Assembly: GCA_947846985.1 (NCBI GenBank)
Contig: CANTUZ010000008.1
Span: 37,342,817 to 37,406,816, forward strand
Direction: 5' to 3'
Source of the DNA: Fratercula arctica
Taxonomy: Eukaryota; Chordata; Aves; Charadriiformes; Alcidae
Length of the DNA: 64,000 nt
The first letter of the stretch is position 1. The number at the start of each line of letters is the position of its first letter. The notes beneath the pieces are model-generated. The model was not told where the DNA came from and did not search any database. It worked only from the letters and a program-made list of their open reading frames with translations. Below are positions 37,120 to 49,778 of this stretch, piece after piece. The position numbers and the translations under genes were made by a program.

Positions 37120-37140
37120 AAAAAAAAAAAAAAAAAAAAA
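37120..37140. repeat. A21 homopolymer
   Basis: Twenty-one consecutive A follow TTTATATTT. No retroposed body is recognised upstream. Confidence 0.95.
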
Positions 37141-37379
37141 CACCAAAAAAATCACTAGAACGTGATCAAATCTTAAAGGTATTTAAAAAATACTTGAATG
37201 CCTTCTCTTCCCACCTTTAAAATTCTTCGCTGTTTCTTTGGTGGGGTTTTTTTGTTTGTGTTTTTTTAGTAGGAATGAGTATTGAATACAGTTCTTTTTC
37301 ATACTTAAAGGGTCCAACTCTATCAGATTTCAAGCATAGCAGAGACAAGACAGACTGTAAAACTGTAAGCAGCCCTCAT

Positions 37380-37560
37380 TCCTTATTGACATCTTTCTTG
37401 AAAAATGGTAATCCTTTAACCTTGCAACATCATTTCTCAGGGGGCTGATTAAATGAAAAGTCTGTTTTGGTCAATGGTAATTATAGCTGCAAACCTCAAG
37501 GTAACCTTCAGTGTGTACATTCTGCCTTGCACACAATGACAATTAAATGGTTGACTGTCA
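37380..37560. other. Unique stretch, candidate conserved non-coding element
   Basis: The stretch is free of simple repeats and has several TAAT-type homeodomain cores: GATTAAATG near 37447, GGTAATTATAG near 37476 and CAATTAAATGG near 37540. TGACTGTCA at 37552-37560 is a perfect palindrome resembling TALE-homeodomain (MEIS/TGIF) half-sites. Conservation itself cannot be seen from one sequence, so this is inference from base composition and motif density only. Confidence 0.3.
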
Positions 37561-37688
37561 CTCCTTAGGTTCATCTGAAATTACATTCTCTTAGAAGATA
37601 AAATATTGCTGATACAATTTACAATATGTCTCTTCAAACTGCAATACCCAACTAAGATTTATTTCTTCCAGGCCAAGAAAGGTTGTAA

Positions 37689-37708
37689 AAAAAAAATTAA
37701 TTTTTTTT
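37689..37708. repeat. Perfect 20-bp A/T palindrome
   Basis: A8-TTAA-T8 is fully self-complementary and may extrude a hairpin. It is followed by TATGTATATATA. Confidence 0.9.
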
Positions 37709-37779
37709 AATATGTATATATAAAAACTTAATTTGCAAAATACCTTTGAAATAGAGGAAACACAGATTTAAGACATAGG

Positions 37780-37870
37780 GTGGTTTGGGGTTTTTTCCTT
37801 CCCTTCATAGAGGGGTGGTTTGGGTTGGGGGGTGCAGTGTGCTTGGGGGGTCTGGGTGGGTTTGTTTGTT
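37780..37870 (+). repeat. G-rich, GT-rich low-complexity tract
   Basis: Repeated GGTTTGGGGTTTT and GGGTTGGGGGG blocks, then GGGGGGTCTGGGTGGG, give at least five runs of three or more G on the plus strand. One loop is about 12 bases, so it is a plausible but non-canonical quadruplex former. A TTTG-repeat follows. Confidence 0.75.
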
Positions 37871-40800
37871 TTTAGTTTCCTGCCATTTATCTCTCTCTGT
37901 GTGTAGCTAGCTCTTCCCCTGTTGCTCTTGTGTTAAGCTAAATCTCTCTGAGAGTCAGAAAAATACTGATCTTTCAAATACACAGAATAAACAGTGTCTC
38001 AAGCCATATAATGTCCCTCTATCTTGTCATCAGTGTTGTTAAATATATTCACAATATTTTAGGAAAAACTAATTTGTAAATTTGTACTAGGGAGAAATCA
38101 AAGAACTTACTTATGCAAGGAAGTTGCTGAAAAGTAACCCAGGGCATCATCTCACAGAGCATCAGTTTACTGACCTCTGCCTTTCCACACAGGAAAGCCT
38201 AGAAAGTTTGTATCTGCTTTGCTCTTCCCTATTAATTCTACATCAGCGCAGCAGAGGTTGATAACACATTTCTTCCAGCTGTTTTTAATGGGAAAACAAA
38301 GTGAAGCCCACAGTTTTTCCTAACTGTTTCACTTGACAGTGATTTAAGTATCAATTTCAAATTTCTCATTGAAAATGTTTGTTCTTTACTATTTAATAAC
38401 ATAATTCTTCAAAGATCAAGCAGATTCTAAATAGTTTGTAGTTAATTTTTTTAGGCTGTGCTTGACTGTTAGAGATTTTAATACACTTATTACATTTCTA
38501 CTCCATTCCCCACTATGCACAAAGCAATATAGTACTTTACAAAAGACAAACTTGTAAGTCAAGATAGGAGTCACAGCAAAGGCAGCATCATTTCAGAGCA
38601 CAGCCCTTCTTTCAGTATCTCATCACAAACATCAAACACGTTTGCCAGTATTATACAGATTTTCTGTTGCTTTCAGTTCAACTAGTTCCTGCTGGCCTAA
38701 CATAAAAAAATCCTTTCCACATCCCTCTCTAGTAATGTCCTTTGCCTAGCTGTTTTTCTCTTACTGTTTCCAGTTAGGATAATTACATAGCATGAGTTTT
38801 GTCAACCCAGATCAGATTCCATCCAGAATACCTTTATTCATATTCTGTTACCTCCACTCATTACTATGACCTTACGTTTTAAGAATTTTAAAGCCTATTA
38901 TGTAGCACAATATCACATAATCCTGGTTTGGGGTATCATGGCTTAGTGAATGAGAAAATCTGTTCATGAAATTTAGGGTGGTGATCAAAAACAACACTGC
39001 ATTGTTTTTGAACAAAACCAACCTCAAAAATATTTAAAAAGCAAATATGGAAGACCTAATTGAATGAGACTAACAGGTATTTGACTGTACAACACTGTTA
39101 GCCAAATGTGAACATGATTAGGAACATGAAGTGATCTTTCTTACTGTTGAAAAAAGTGCTACATTGTCTTAAACTCCAGGTTATGGTTTCTCCTTAACCC
39201 CTGCCCCCCAAAACCCATCTTCAATCCTTCAGCACCTTTATTTATCATTAACGCAGAAAACAGTACTGTCAAGTGAATCTCCAAAACTTCCCAAAGTGCA
39301 AAGATGATGACATGCTACACATACTGTTTGTCTTTTGTTCATTTGTCTTAGGGAAAGACCAGACACTCACTCCTGGTGGATATAAGTATAGAGTAGTTCA
39401 TCACCAAATAACAGGAGGGCATTTTCTGTTCACTTTTACTCTACTACAATCCGTCAATTTCTATTGATTGCTGAATGAACTTGAAAGTTACAATGTAAAG
39501 ATTCTGCTAAACAAACAATTCTTTATTTTGTCACATGCTGTTTTTCCCAATAAAATGATGCGTAAACATAGGCAACTATAGCACTTGTAAAGTCAGACTT
39601 TTGTTTTCCATCATATGGCATTTTTCAAACACTCTCCAAGCTCAACTGTGAAAGATACAGCCATATTTATAGAAGTGCTACGGATATCAAAGATACAGTC
39701 TTTCCAGTGTGAAAATATTTGAGCCCCATCATTAGCCAGTATACCCTACTGGTGCCAACATTCTGCAGAAATTGATGGTTTTAATTTTACAATCCTTTGT
39801 AGTCTGAAATACATCACTCCATAGCACACACAAAACCACCTCTCACCCAGGTTAATTATATTAATCATCAGTATGTTTAGTCCTGTTCACACATATATAT
39901 GCGATTAAAATAAAGCATGCCTTCCAACATAAGGCAAATTATTATAAAATCAACATAAAATACAATCAACATCATAAAATCAGTTTATATTTCACGTAAT
40001 ACTTATGTATATTTCAATGGAACTATCATGAATAAACCTGCAAGCCAGAGTAATCTCTTGTTCATAATCACACGAATTTTAAAGGGATTCAAGGGAACAA
40101 TTTCCCGTGTATTTACACATATATTCCCAAAGTGCTTGGTAATAATCTCCCAACACTGCTGAGAAAAGCTGATATCAATTGCATCATTTCCCAGATAGCA
40201 TCACCACCCATACGACCACGGCAATAAGAATCACCATCAGGCGTGTGATGGCTAAGAAGCCCCAGGCGAGAGCAGCCTCAGAAGCTTTGTCCCCACAGCA
40301 GGGGGCTGGGATGGGGGCAGGAGTCCCCACAGCCCCTGCAGCGACCATGAGGTTCACTCCCTCTCTCCAGCACAGGACAAAGATTCCCAGATTCAACCCA
40401 TGCAATGAGGACTCAAACATGCACTACGCTGATTTTCAAAACTGGCATTTCAGCACAAACACAGCAACATCACAGAGCGAATGTGCATGTTGTATGAGAA
40501 CAGTCACCCCTGAACCAGAGTGGCAGTGACAGTGAGGGCATCGCTTCGAAAGTCCTCACAGATTCTGGTTCCCTCCCAGTTCTTCGAAGAATTTATAGCT
40601 TTATTAGGGGGTTCTCTCCCGTTCTATTCATTAAAATCATCTTACCATCACCAATATACTGTTCTATTTAGAAAGGCTTACCTGGGTAAACTGAACAAAG
40701 AATAAGAAAGTGCCTTGATGCCAAAAGAGTAGCTACACGAAAAGTTGCATCAGTGTAACTAAAATGCAAAGTGCTTTTCCTCAAAAATATGCTGGCCAAA

Positions 40801-43258
40801 TTTCTTACTCCTTCACTAAGTAAAAATGATTTAGCATACATTAAGAGTTAGAAAAATGAAATCTTAATAGAAGTCTTAATAGAAGAACTCACTAAAAACA
40901 TTTGAAGAAAATATAAAAAAAAAAGTGCTAACGGCAATATTTACTGCATTTTTCTCCATTTCTCCACCTTTCCTTTGGCAGCATTGCCACAAAGAGATGA
41001 AGAAAAATTGGAAATGTTTCATATCACTTAATGTCTAGATAAATATAATTTTCTTTTACAAAAAGTGAAATGCACATGCATAAACTGGCCAACATTACTG
41101 CAGTTACAACACAGTGACCGCTTCTCCTCCTTCAAACCAGAGCAGGAGCTCCAGTGGTACTTTCAGAGCCTCTCCCATCATGCAGGACTCAACTAAGAGA
41201 TTCTCAGGATTACACATCTAGAAGCTTTCTAAGCGCACATTAGTTGGCAAGAGGTAAAACATCACATCTTGGTTACTACCAAAACAACACATTGTTCCAT
41301 AAGCCGCTGGAAATATGATGCCTGGTAGACATGTCCTAGATTTCTTAATTCGCTTATCCCCAAGCACTCTGTTCAGATAGACAAGCGACATATGGGCCAT
41401 GACGTTTTCACAGCAACACGTGTGCAGGCTGACCGGCCAGTGCAGGATGCACATGCTCGTTGACCAGCTGGCTGATGCCCCGCAGAGGCAACTGGGAGCC
41501 AAGATGTCGCTGCCTTTTCTCAGCAGGAAGCGCTAATCGGGTTGTTCTCTTTCACCCAGCTGCTGATTTTCGTTAAATTTGTAGGAACTTAAATATATTT
41601 GAGACATCTCATTCCCTGTTAGATTTTTGTAGCAAATAGGTTCAAGAGTTACAGTGGACTAAAAGGAAGAAAAAGAGAAAGAATCTGACAGACACGCAGT
41701 ACAAATATACGTGTTTCTTTGCCATTGCAAAGCCGGCTGCATATATGCCATCAGGGTTCACCACATACCTCTAGCTAGTTTTCACTTTTTTTTCCCCCCC
41801 ACTTGTATACTTTTTGTTTTCATTACTCTCTCACAAGTGCCACCCATCCTTACTAAATCTTGCCTTACTATTTTTCCCTGTTTTGAAACCCTCCTTCCCC
41901 TAGTTTAGAAGCTATTTCTGCTTCCAGTTCAACCAGAACTTAATAGGTAAGTAGCAACTAGACAGTGGAAACACGTTAAACATATACAGGTAATAGAAGT
42001 ATAATAATATATCTCACATTTAAGTGTTTTAGATAGATTTATATATATAAGATTTATATGTATTTTAGTTAGAGGAAGAGATAAACACCTGTTAGTCATG
42101 CCATTGTTCAACCACAAATTCTGTATCTAATTGCGTTTGTTACCCTGCCATGTTGACCACTCATTTGGCTGCAGCTCTCTGGCCCTACAGCAGTGCAGTG
42201 CCTGCACTGAACGGCAGTAACGCAGGTACAACCTTGTGCCCGATTGACAAGTGTTTTGGGGAAGAGTTGTCAGCATTTCAAGTTCTGAATCTTCCTCAAT
42301 ATGACATAGGGCAGCCTGAGCAGTCTGCCAGTACAGGAATCTTCTTTCTAGCCCTTCATCCATCAAGGTGCAGTTTATATATACTTTTAGAAATAAAACC
42401 CCTCAAGTTTAAGCCCACCGTATAAGCACAACTGCAGGTTCATGCCTACTACACAATAGGTGTTTCTGGAAAGCTAAGGCCACAGAGGAAAAAAAAACCT
42501 ACCAAACCAGCCACTTACAGTCCTGAATAAGCCACACCAGATAAGGTAATAAGATTTTCCAAGGACCATGTTGGGTCAATGTGCTGTCAGCTAAAATGGG
42601 CTACCCAACCTTAAAAAAAAATAGCTCACCATTTCAGTTTTCAGAAAGTCATAATGACACAACCCCACACTCGGACACCATCACGCCGGGTTTGCCACTC
42701 TGCTGTTGCAGAGCAAAGTCAGAGCAACTCTGCTGTAGACTTGGAAAGTGTAAAACAAAGTAGTAAAGTGGGGAAGCAGTCCTGGCAACTGGTAATTTTG
42801 AAGGCACAGACGAAAAAAAAAAAAAGTCCAGGAGGTACTACAGCATTTCTATTTGTAACTGATAAAACTGAAAGTGAAATACTCACACTGCCCACAGCTG
42901 CATCAGCAGATCTCCTGCCCCAACAATTTCCACACAAAAGCCATTACAGCACCACTCAGCCATACTCCCTTCTGGTCCAGCATTATCATTCACTACACAC
43001 AGAGCCAGGCTGATGTGGAGTGGATTACCAAGACGATGCTTTACAATGCAACTCAAATTCATCAAAATAATTTTGCTGGATTTTACACAAGAAGCTTTGT
43101 ACAACGCTCCCTCCGTGACCTGTTGCAGAAAGAGAGTGCAGCTGTTTCCAGCTGTAGGCTGTTTTCTATGATAAAATTGCATAGACAGTTTATTTTAGGC
43201 AAAATCATGAAGCCATATTAAGAAAGATTGTCACTACCCTAAACCCAGTGCATAACTG
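37871..43258. other. Non-coding, nothing recognised
   Basis: This is long unique AT-rich sequence. A GC-richer island lies at about 40240-40400. Its 78-codon minus frame (40184-40420) ends in a hydrophobic run, but no family is recognised. The 12-bp unit TCTTAATAGAAG is duplicated exactly at 40862-40873 and 40874-40885. Confidence 0.55.
40862..40885. repeat. 12-bp tandem duplication
   Basis: TCTTAATAGAAG occurs twice in tandem without mismatch. Confidence 0.93.
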
Positions 43259-43303
43259 TTATATATATATATATGTGTGTGTGTGTATATATTTTTTATA
43301 TAC
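43259..43303. repeat. (AT)n(GT)n compound microsatellite
   Basis: (AT)7 at 43261-43274 passes into (GT)6 at 43275-43286, then ATATAT and T-rich sequence. Confidence 0.95.
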
Positions 43304-43598
43304 ACTCCTCACACTTGTGAGGCAAAAAACGTTACCACACACAGGAGGCAGACCCAGAAAAAACATGAGCTAACAAATCTGTGTCATAAACTCATAAACT
43401 GAAATGACTTAAGCCTTGACAACCTATAGAGATCCTTTTGGGAAAGGCAGCGGGGGCCAGGTGCGGTCAGCGCTCGCATGGGGGTAGTTCCAGCTTTCCG
43501 TGCCACCATCTGGGCAAGGCCCATTTCTGCTGCACTGCATTCATTACTCCCTGTGTGATGACTATCACAGCAGCTGTGATGTCTGCGCAACAGCCAAG

Positions 43599-43623
43599 AA
43601 AAAAAAAAGGGGGGGGGGGGGGG
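43599..43623. repeat. A10-G15 homopurine tract
   Basis: Ten A are followed directly by fifteen G. The G run can form a quadruplex, and its length is unreliable in assemblies. Confidence 0.95.
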
Positions 43624-46600
43624 AGAAGCTATTACTGGAGTAACTAATTAGAATGAAAATTTTATCAACTTTAAAGGATGTATGTGACTCTCAAAAATGT
43701 ATCAGCTGTTACACTCGAACTCCTCCTACAAGTTACAATGCCTGCTATGCAGCTGACATCTTTGGAACATACAATAAAATTTCACACTGGAACATTTCAT
43801 CTTCAGTAGAAGCAGATTACTGCTGTCTTCCAATAATAATTTCAGCTGGTGTAGCATGATAGCCTTCATAGGAAATAAGATCTTGGCTTTGAAATTAGAA
43901 GCCAGTTCTGAAAATTGCCTTTTGAATACAGGAGGTTATTTGACTCTTATCAAGACCGATAAGGAAGTTGTTTGTCTATAGGGAAACACAATATAGTAGG
44001 ATGTTGGATTTCAGACTCCACTGCAGATAAAGTGCAAGTTCACATTGGCTGGTGAGAAAAAGAAAAGCCTTTTGTCTTATTTTTAAGATCTCCTAAACCC
44101 ACAAAAAGCATTTCTAACACCATCAGTACTGCCCATTAGCCGTAAGATAAACACCTGCATTTCCCCTTGCCAGAAGAGTAAAGTTTCGCCTTGCTGGGCT
44201 GCATTATGGCACCAGCCACAACAAGCTCTACAACCCACTGCAGTCATATCCCATTTTGTAGCCCCACAAGACACCGCACCACCTCCTAAGCACACTCACA
44301 GGACATTATGGGACAACTTGTCCATTTAGTCCTGCAATTGTAGGAAGAAATGGTCCAGGCCTGCAAAATCCATTTCCTGGCAACAGGCTGCAGCTGCATG
44401 GTATGAGCTGCTACGTGTTAGGGAAATCAATCCTGCCTTCCCTAATCACCAGAACCAAACACTGCTGCTTTTTATGAAGCCAGTATTTCTTTTCCTTGCT
44501 TCTACACAACCAACCACCACATAAGGTTGACCAGCCTCAAATGCTAGTTTGAGGACAGAGACACAGCCTGTGTTTACAGCAACTGCGAGAGGACACAGAA
44601 ACAAGCTGTGCTTGTGCAACCACACTGCAAATGGACACACAGCAACACACACTGAGCCCAAAACTTTCAAATAAGAGAAGACATTTTCATGAAGGCTGTA
44701 CAAGGGGTTTTCCTCACATACGCTAGCAATGATCAGAAGAGTATTGATAACGGCTCGGCAACCCTGTGACAACCAACAGACCATACTGTTAGAGATCTGT
44801 TAGCCATCTGTCCACATATGGATAAAGTTTAGGGGTAGCACAGATGTCCTGGATGCTTGCAAGGTCATTAGTCCACCACCTGTCGACACTGGAAGCGTTC
44901 CTGAATTAACTGCAAGGTTTGAAGAGACAATTGCATGCCTTGTAGATGGTATTAGCAGGATGCGTACAACGCTCCTATCCTTGCTGTTTCAAGTAGAGCA
45001 GTAAGTTCCCTACAAGCAAGGTCAATCACCTCGTGCATATCTTCCTGCTGCATTTCACTGTACCAGGAGGTTGCTGGAGGGAAACCATAAAAGTGGCTTA
45101 AAACAATTATTCCAGCCCCCTCCAATATTCTCCTCAGTTATGTTCTCACATCAGAGGTGATATGCTAGAGGGACATTTCAGCTGTTGAGAACTGGGGATC
45201 TGACTCTCCCTCTTACTCCACTCACAGATACATGAACTTTAAATTCTGTTTAAGGAACTTACGTTTCTGGCAGTCACAGAAGATGATCACGCTTATTTCA
45301 TGCTGCCTTTTGCTGAATCTTATTTTCTTGATGGGAGTCTGACCTTGCTTATTGGCAGTTTCTTCCATGTGAGCAGGCGCAGCTACAGATGATTGCTAGC
45401 AATACTTTATTCATAATTAAGCCACTTTGTAAACAAAGATCTAAAAACTTCACATGGATTTAGAACCTACAAGTTCACCAAAAGCCTGGACATTCTCACA
45501 TTTCAGTTCTCCTGTAAAAAAAAAAAAAAAACAAAACTAAAAACATAGGCTCGGGAAAGGGAAAAAAGGCAGAAGCAGTGAGACAGGTACCGCTTCTGCT
45601 CCCAGTGCTCCAAGGCTCAGGCACGTACCCCAGCCAGGGCTGCAACAGCAACCTCCTCTACCACCAAGTGCTTCCAAACCAGTGGCTGATGAAGAGACAT
45701 TGCAAAGATGTGGTATTTTCTGAACTAGCACTGTAGTCATAGCACCTAGCCAGAAATACGGTATCTGTGTTCAGGCCTTTAGCAGTTTTAAGACAGCTCT
45801 TTATACCATATCCATGGTATAGAAATCATACCATGATGTTCAGGAATTCCAGGTTATTATACACTTGATAAATGTATATAAACCGCTCATTCTTTCTCAC
45901 TTATAAGTCACCGGATTGTTCTGGGTTATATTTCAATGTAAACGCAGTCTTTTAACTATGAATCAATCACTTTCATCTTTTGTTGTAAGTATAACAGCAG
46001 CGGAGTATATAAAAGCTACTTTCATTGTGGAAGTATAATATGAAATTCAGTACAGGACACCTTACTTGCAATTGCATATTAGTATAGCAACATTAAAAAG
46101 CTTCAGTATGCATTATAACAAAGAGAAATATAAAATATTTCACTATATCCAAGCAATTGTTTCAGGTTTATATACCTGCAAGGACTAATTGTATTGCATA
46201 GTACAAAGTGACAATGAAAGCCATTTCTTATTTATAGTTCTACAGAATCCCAGAAACTGAGCCAGAGAATAATCATCTATGTTCATTTAGGTTATTATGT
46301 CTAATAAAATGACTCATTGAAAAAAAGTTGATTAGACTGCAGACACACCCAAAGAAAAGTTGTATGTGCAACTTCAGGTGACTCTGCACACTCATTAGGC
46401 TGTAAGTCTCTGATTACGGTATTGGAACATTGTTTTCTCCATAACACTCCTTCATTTAGTATTTGAGCATTCGGTATATATTTTTATCCTCTACAGTAAG
46501 TATTTAGCTGATGCCTCTGTCACTCACTCTATCTAAACTACTGAACCCAAGTTACACAGGAAAATTTAATTCTGGTATTTCCTAAACATGCTTCACTCTG

Positions 46601-49600
46601 CATTTCACATATGTTCTTTTAACATAATTTCTTCAGATGCGATTTCCTAACTCTTAAAAAAATTTAAAATCTAAATTCCATTACATGGAACCAATACAAG
46701 CCACATTCAGAAAAATAATTTCCCTAGAATTTATGCACATAAATTTTCACCCTCAGAGAGAGAGCAAACATAGAAAATATCATTCCAAAAGATTACAATT
46801 TGGTAAAGTTATAGGCATCTGAAAAGTGACCTTTTACAGAGAAGTGCTAGACAACCTTAATTTCAAGCAACACAATCAGCTCTATTATTAACACTTCAGT
46901 ATATACATTGCATATAGTACTCCTGTATTTTGCACACTTTGAAGACTAGTATTACAGTTCTCATGCTTCATGACCAAAAATGAACACCCAAAAAGCAAAA
47001 CAAAGGACGTATTCATATATGCTTGTATGATATTTGTTAAGAGCAAAGCATGTACAAAATTCTTCTGAGAGATAAAAAATGTATTTGTTCTTTACCAGAA
47101 AGGTAGGTATACTTACTTTACTTTCAAAAAAATTGTGCCATTTTAATTTTTATTTATGTTATTTAAGATATTTCATTGTTAAGAAATCACATCCTATGGT
47201 AACCACTCTCAGTTTCAAGAAGTGCATCTGCAAAGAGGAAATTGTGCCTAGTCCACATTTCACAAAAGGTCATCTGCCCATGGCCATTTTTTGTAAGTGG
47301 CTTTTGTCACATATTTTATTCTTATAATAATGACATTATGGCGATGTCTGGCATATAGCTCAAGGCAAACAGTCACAAAGTCTCCTTGCGCCAACGGGGA
47401 GAAAGGAGAAATCATTCTCAGTCTTCCAAACACACTGAGATTAATGACATGTTAATTAAAATATTTGAAGAGTCAAGTCAGCTTAATCTTAAGAAACCCT
47501 CCAAAATATTGGTAGCTTTTCCTAAGCTAAACGCTCCTCTTTAATTTCCACTTCATCCTACTGTATTCAAGATGAAGATTTAGAAAGTCTTACTTATATG
47601 GCAACTCTTTCCAGCTTGCAAATCTGTCCTTTGCAGAGCCATTCTGATGCAAGGACAAAGCTACCACTGAGGTGGGTAGTCGTAACCAAAGATAAAACAC
47701 CCTGAGGCTCTGTAAAAGCAGCCCAAGAATTTCCATTCATACAATAAGTTGAACCAACAGCAAACCACTGGTTTTCTGAAGTGCTAATTTGCATAAACAG
47801 TAAGACAATTTAGACAGTCTTAGTAATTGATGGGATGAACACAGAATGAAAGAGACTAGGAACGTGTGCTTGCACGGCATACCATGCCCAAAGAACATTT
47901 CTTTCGCAGAAGAGCATCCGCCAGGCCTAGGAAGCTGATTCATCATGATATAAGTGAGTCAGGTGCCTGTTACAAAGGCATCATGAATCACTCCTGGACC
48001 CTGGATCACATTCAGAATGCACACACAGCACAGGAAAAGCATTCTTACGCCATGAGTAAAGTAAGTACTTTCAGCATGCAGTCACTATTACATTTTTATT
48101 TAAAAAAAAAAAAAAAAGCCAAAAATAAAAAAAGAGAACCAAGGGAAAATTTCAAACAAGCTCAGCAATTCTGATTCCTCCACTTCAAAACAGTGCTAAT
48201 AATGTGACATTTCTCATTAAAACAAAGACAGTTTTTCTGCAAACTGGCTGGTTAGCCAATAAACCTAACTGTGCTGGCTCAGTGACCGCAGCCTTTGCTC
48301 AAATGAGACCACAGTCCATAGCACTGGTCAGCTGGGACACTTTTCATTAGCCTCCAAAAGGTATCCTAGAATATTTTCTGTTTCCACAGGATTCATTCAA
48401 ATATGACAGCACCACTTCCTGGCTACATGAAGGTAAAAGAAATAGATATTAATATCCTAGCAATATACCATACCATTAAATTGCAAAACTCAAAGCCCTA
48501 TATCAAGTACTCCCAAATTTTATAATGCTCACATCCATAGAAGGGACTCAGCATTTTGATGTATTATATCCTATCCTAAGGTCCATACTGCCATATAGTT
48601 GTCTCATAAAATATTAAGATATTTTGGCTATGCTAACCAGCAAGGAAGAGTAAGGGTCTGAAAGAACTACTACCAACTCTCTAGGTTCAGATGACACAAA
48701 TGCAACAAACAAAACAATTTTATATTTAGTAAAAAGCATTTGTTTCATCCCAGGGCACACTCAAGCTATCCTAAATTTCTACCACTTTCACCCAGCATAG
48801 CAGCTTCTCATCTTGCACTACTCTCCCTACCCACATGCGTAACTATGGGATGAGATGAAGTCCTGACACAGAGACCAAAGCCAAAGTGCAGAAGCTGTGC
48901 TTGCAGACTTCCTGAACATGCCATAGTTAGAAACATAAAGGAAAAGCACAGCTTTTACTCACAGTGTTGCAGAGCAGCAACCCAGATGGGCAAAAGACCT
49001 TACAGCCCCCTAGACCTTTCTCCCCTCTCAAACAGGGAAGTCAGCTTTCAGTGGGTATCCCCAGCAGACTCCTCACTAACTACCCCAAGGTGATGCAGAA
49101 CTTGGAGGTGTTATCAGAGCAGGTAGGAATCAGCTGTGTTTAGAGAGGTGTGACAGCAGGCTATTGCTTCAGGCTGTCACTGCACCTGGACCCCTCGCTG
49201 CAGGGCAGCAGCTCTATGCAACAAGAGCTCATGGAGAAGATGGGAACTGGTGGGTATAGTAGTGCTGCTGTTCCTAGACTGGGAACGTTGTTATTTAAAA
49301 AGAGAAAGAAGAAGTCTGACTCAGAAACTAAATAAAACTATGGAGAAGTTTAGTTGTGGCTGAAGTGTAAATCAGAAGAAAAAGCAGTTTAAGGAAAGGA
49401 TTCCTTAAACTAATTTTGCTGCTGACAAACTAAGTTTGGCAGAAAGGCTGCAACAACTACTTTGTGATAGTATTGTTCTCCCTGTAGAATTATTTTTAAA
49501 GCTACATACTAATGCCAGATTATGTTATGCCAAGGGCATCATATTTCCTTGCAATGTGCCTGCTCCTCCTTGAAGCCATTCCCACTTGGGCTCACCAAGC

Positions 49601-49742
49601 CAGGAGACAGCAGCAGTTGCCTCTCTCCTCTGTAGAGCTGGCCAAAAGACCTCCCCCTTCCCAGCAGGGAAGGGGCAACTGGCAATTGCTAACTAAGAGC
49701 CTCACAAACTTATTCAGCATGGGCTTCCTCATCTAAATTGTT
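43624..49742. other. Non-coding, nothing recognised
   Basis: This is unique sequence with A16 runs at 45516-45531 and 48102-48117. About 47330-47475 has several TAAT cores (GAGATTAATGACATGTTAAT) and no simple repeat, which makes it a weak candidate regulatory stretch. A 112-codon minus frame (44446-44784) has no recognised domain. Confidence 0.55.
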
Positions 49743-49778
49743 AAGGTACAGCTTGTAATTGCAAGGTACAGCTTGTAA
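49743..49778. repeat. 20-bp period tandem duplication
   Basis: AAGGTACAGCTTGTAA is repeated exactly at 49743-49758 and 49763-49778, separated by TTGC. Confidence 0.95.

Noticed and set aside
24083..37140. Long A runs (24083, 37120) as tails of processed pseudogenes
   Set aside because: No recognisable transcript body, target-site duplication or polyadenylation signal was found upstream.
40184..40420. 78-codon minus frame ending in a hydrophobic, membrane-like run
   Set aside because: No family is recognised, there is an opposing plus frame of 116 codons, and the patch is GC-rich, where chance open frames are common.
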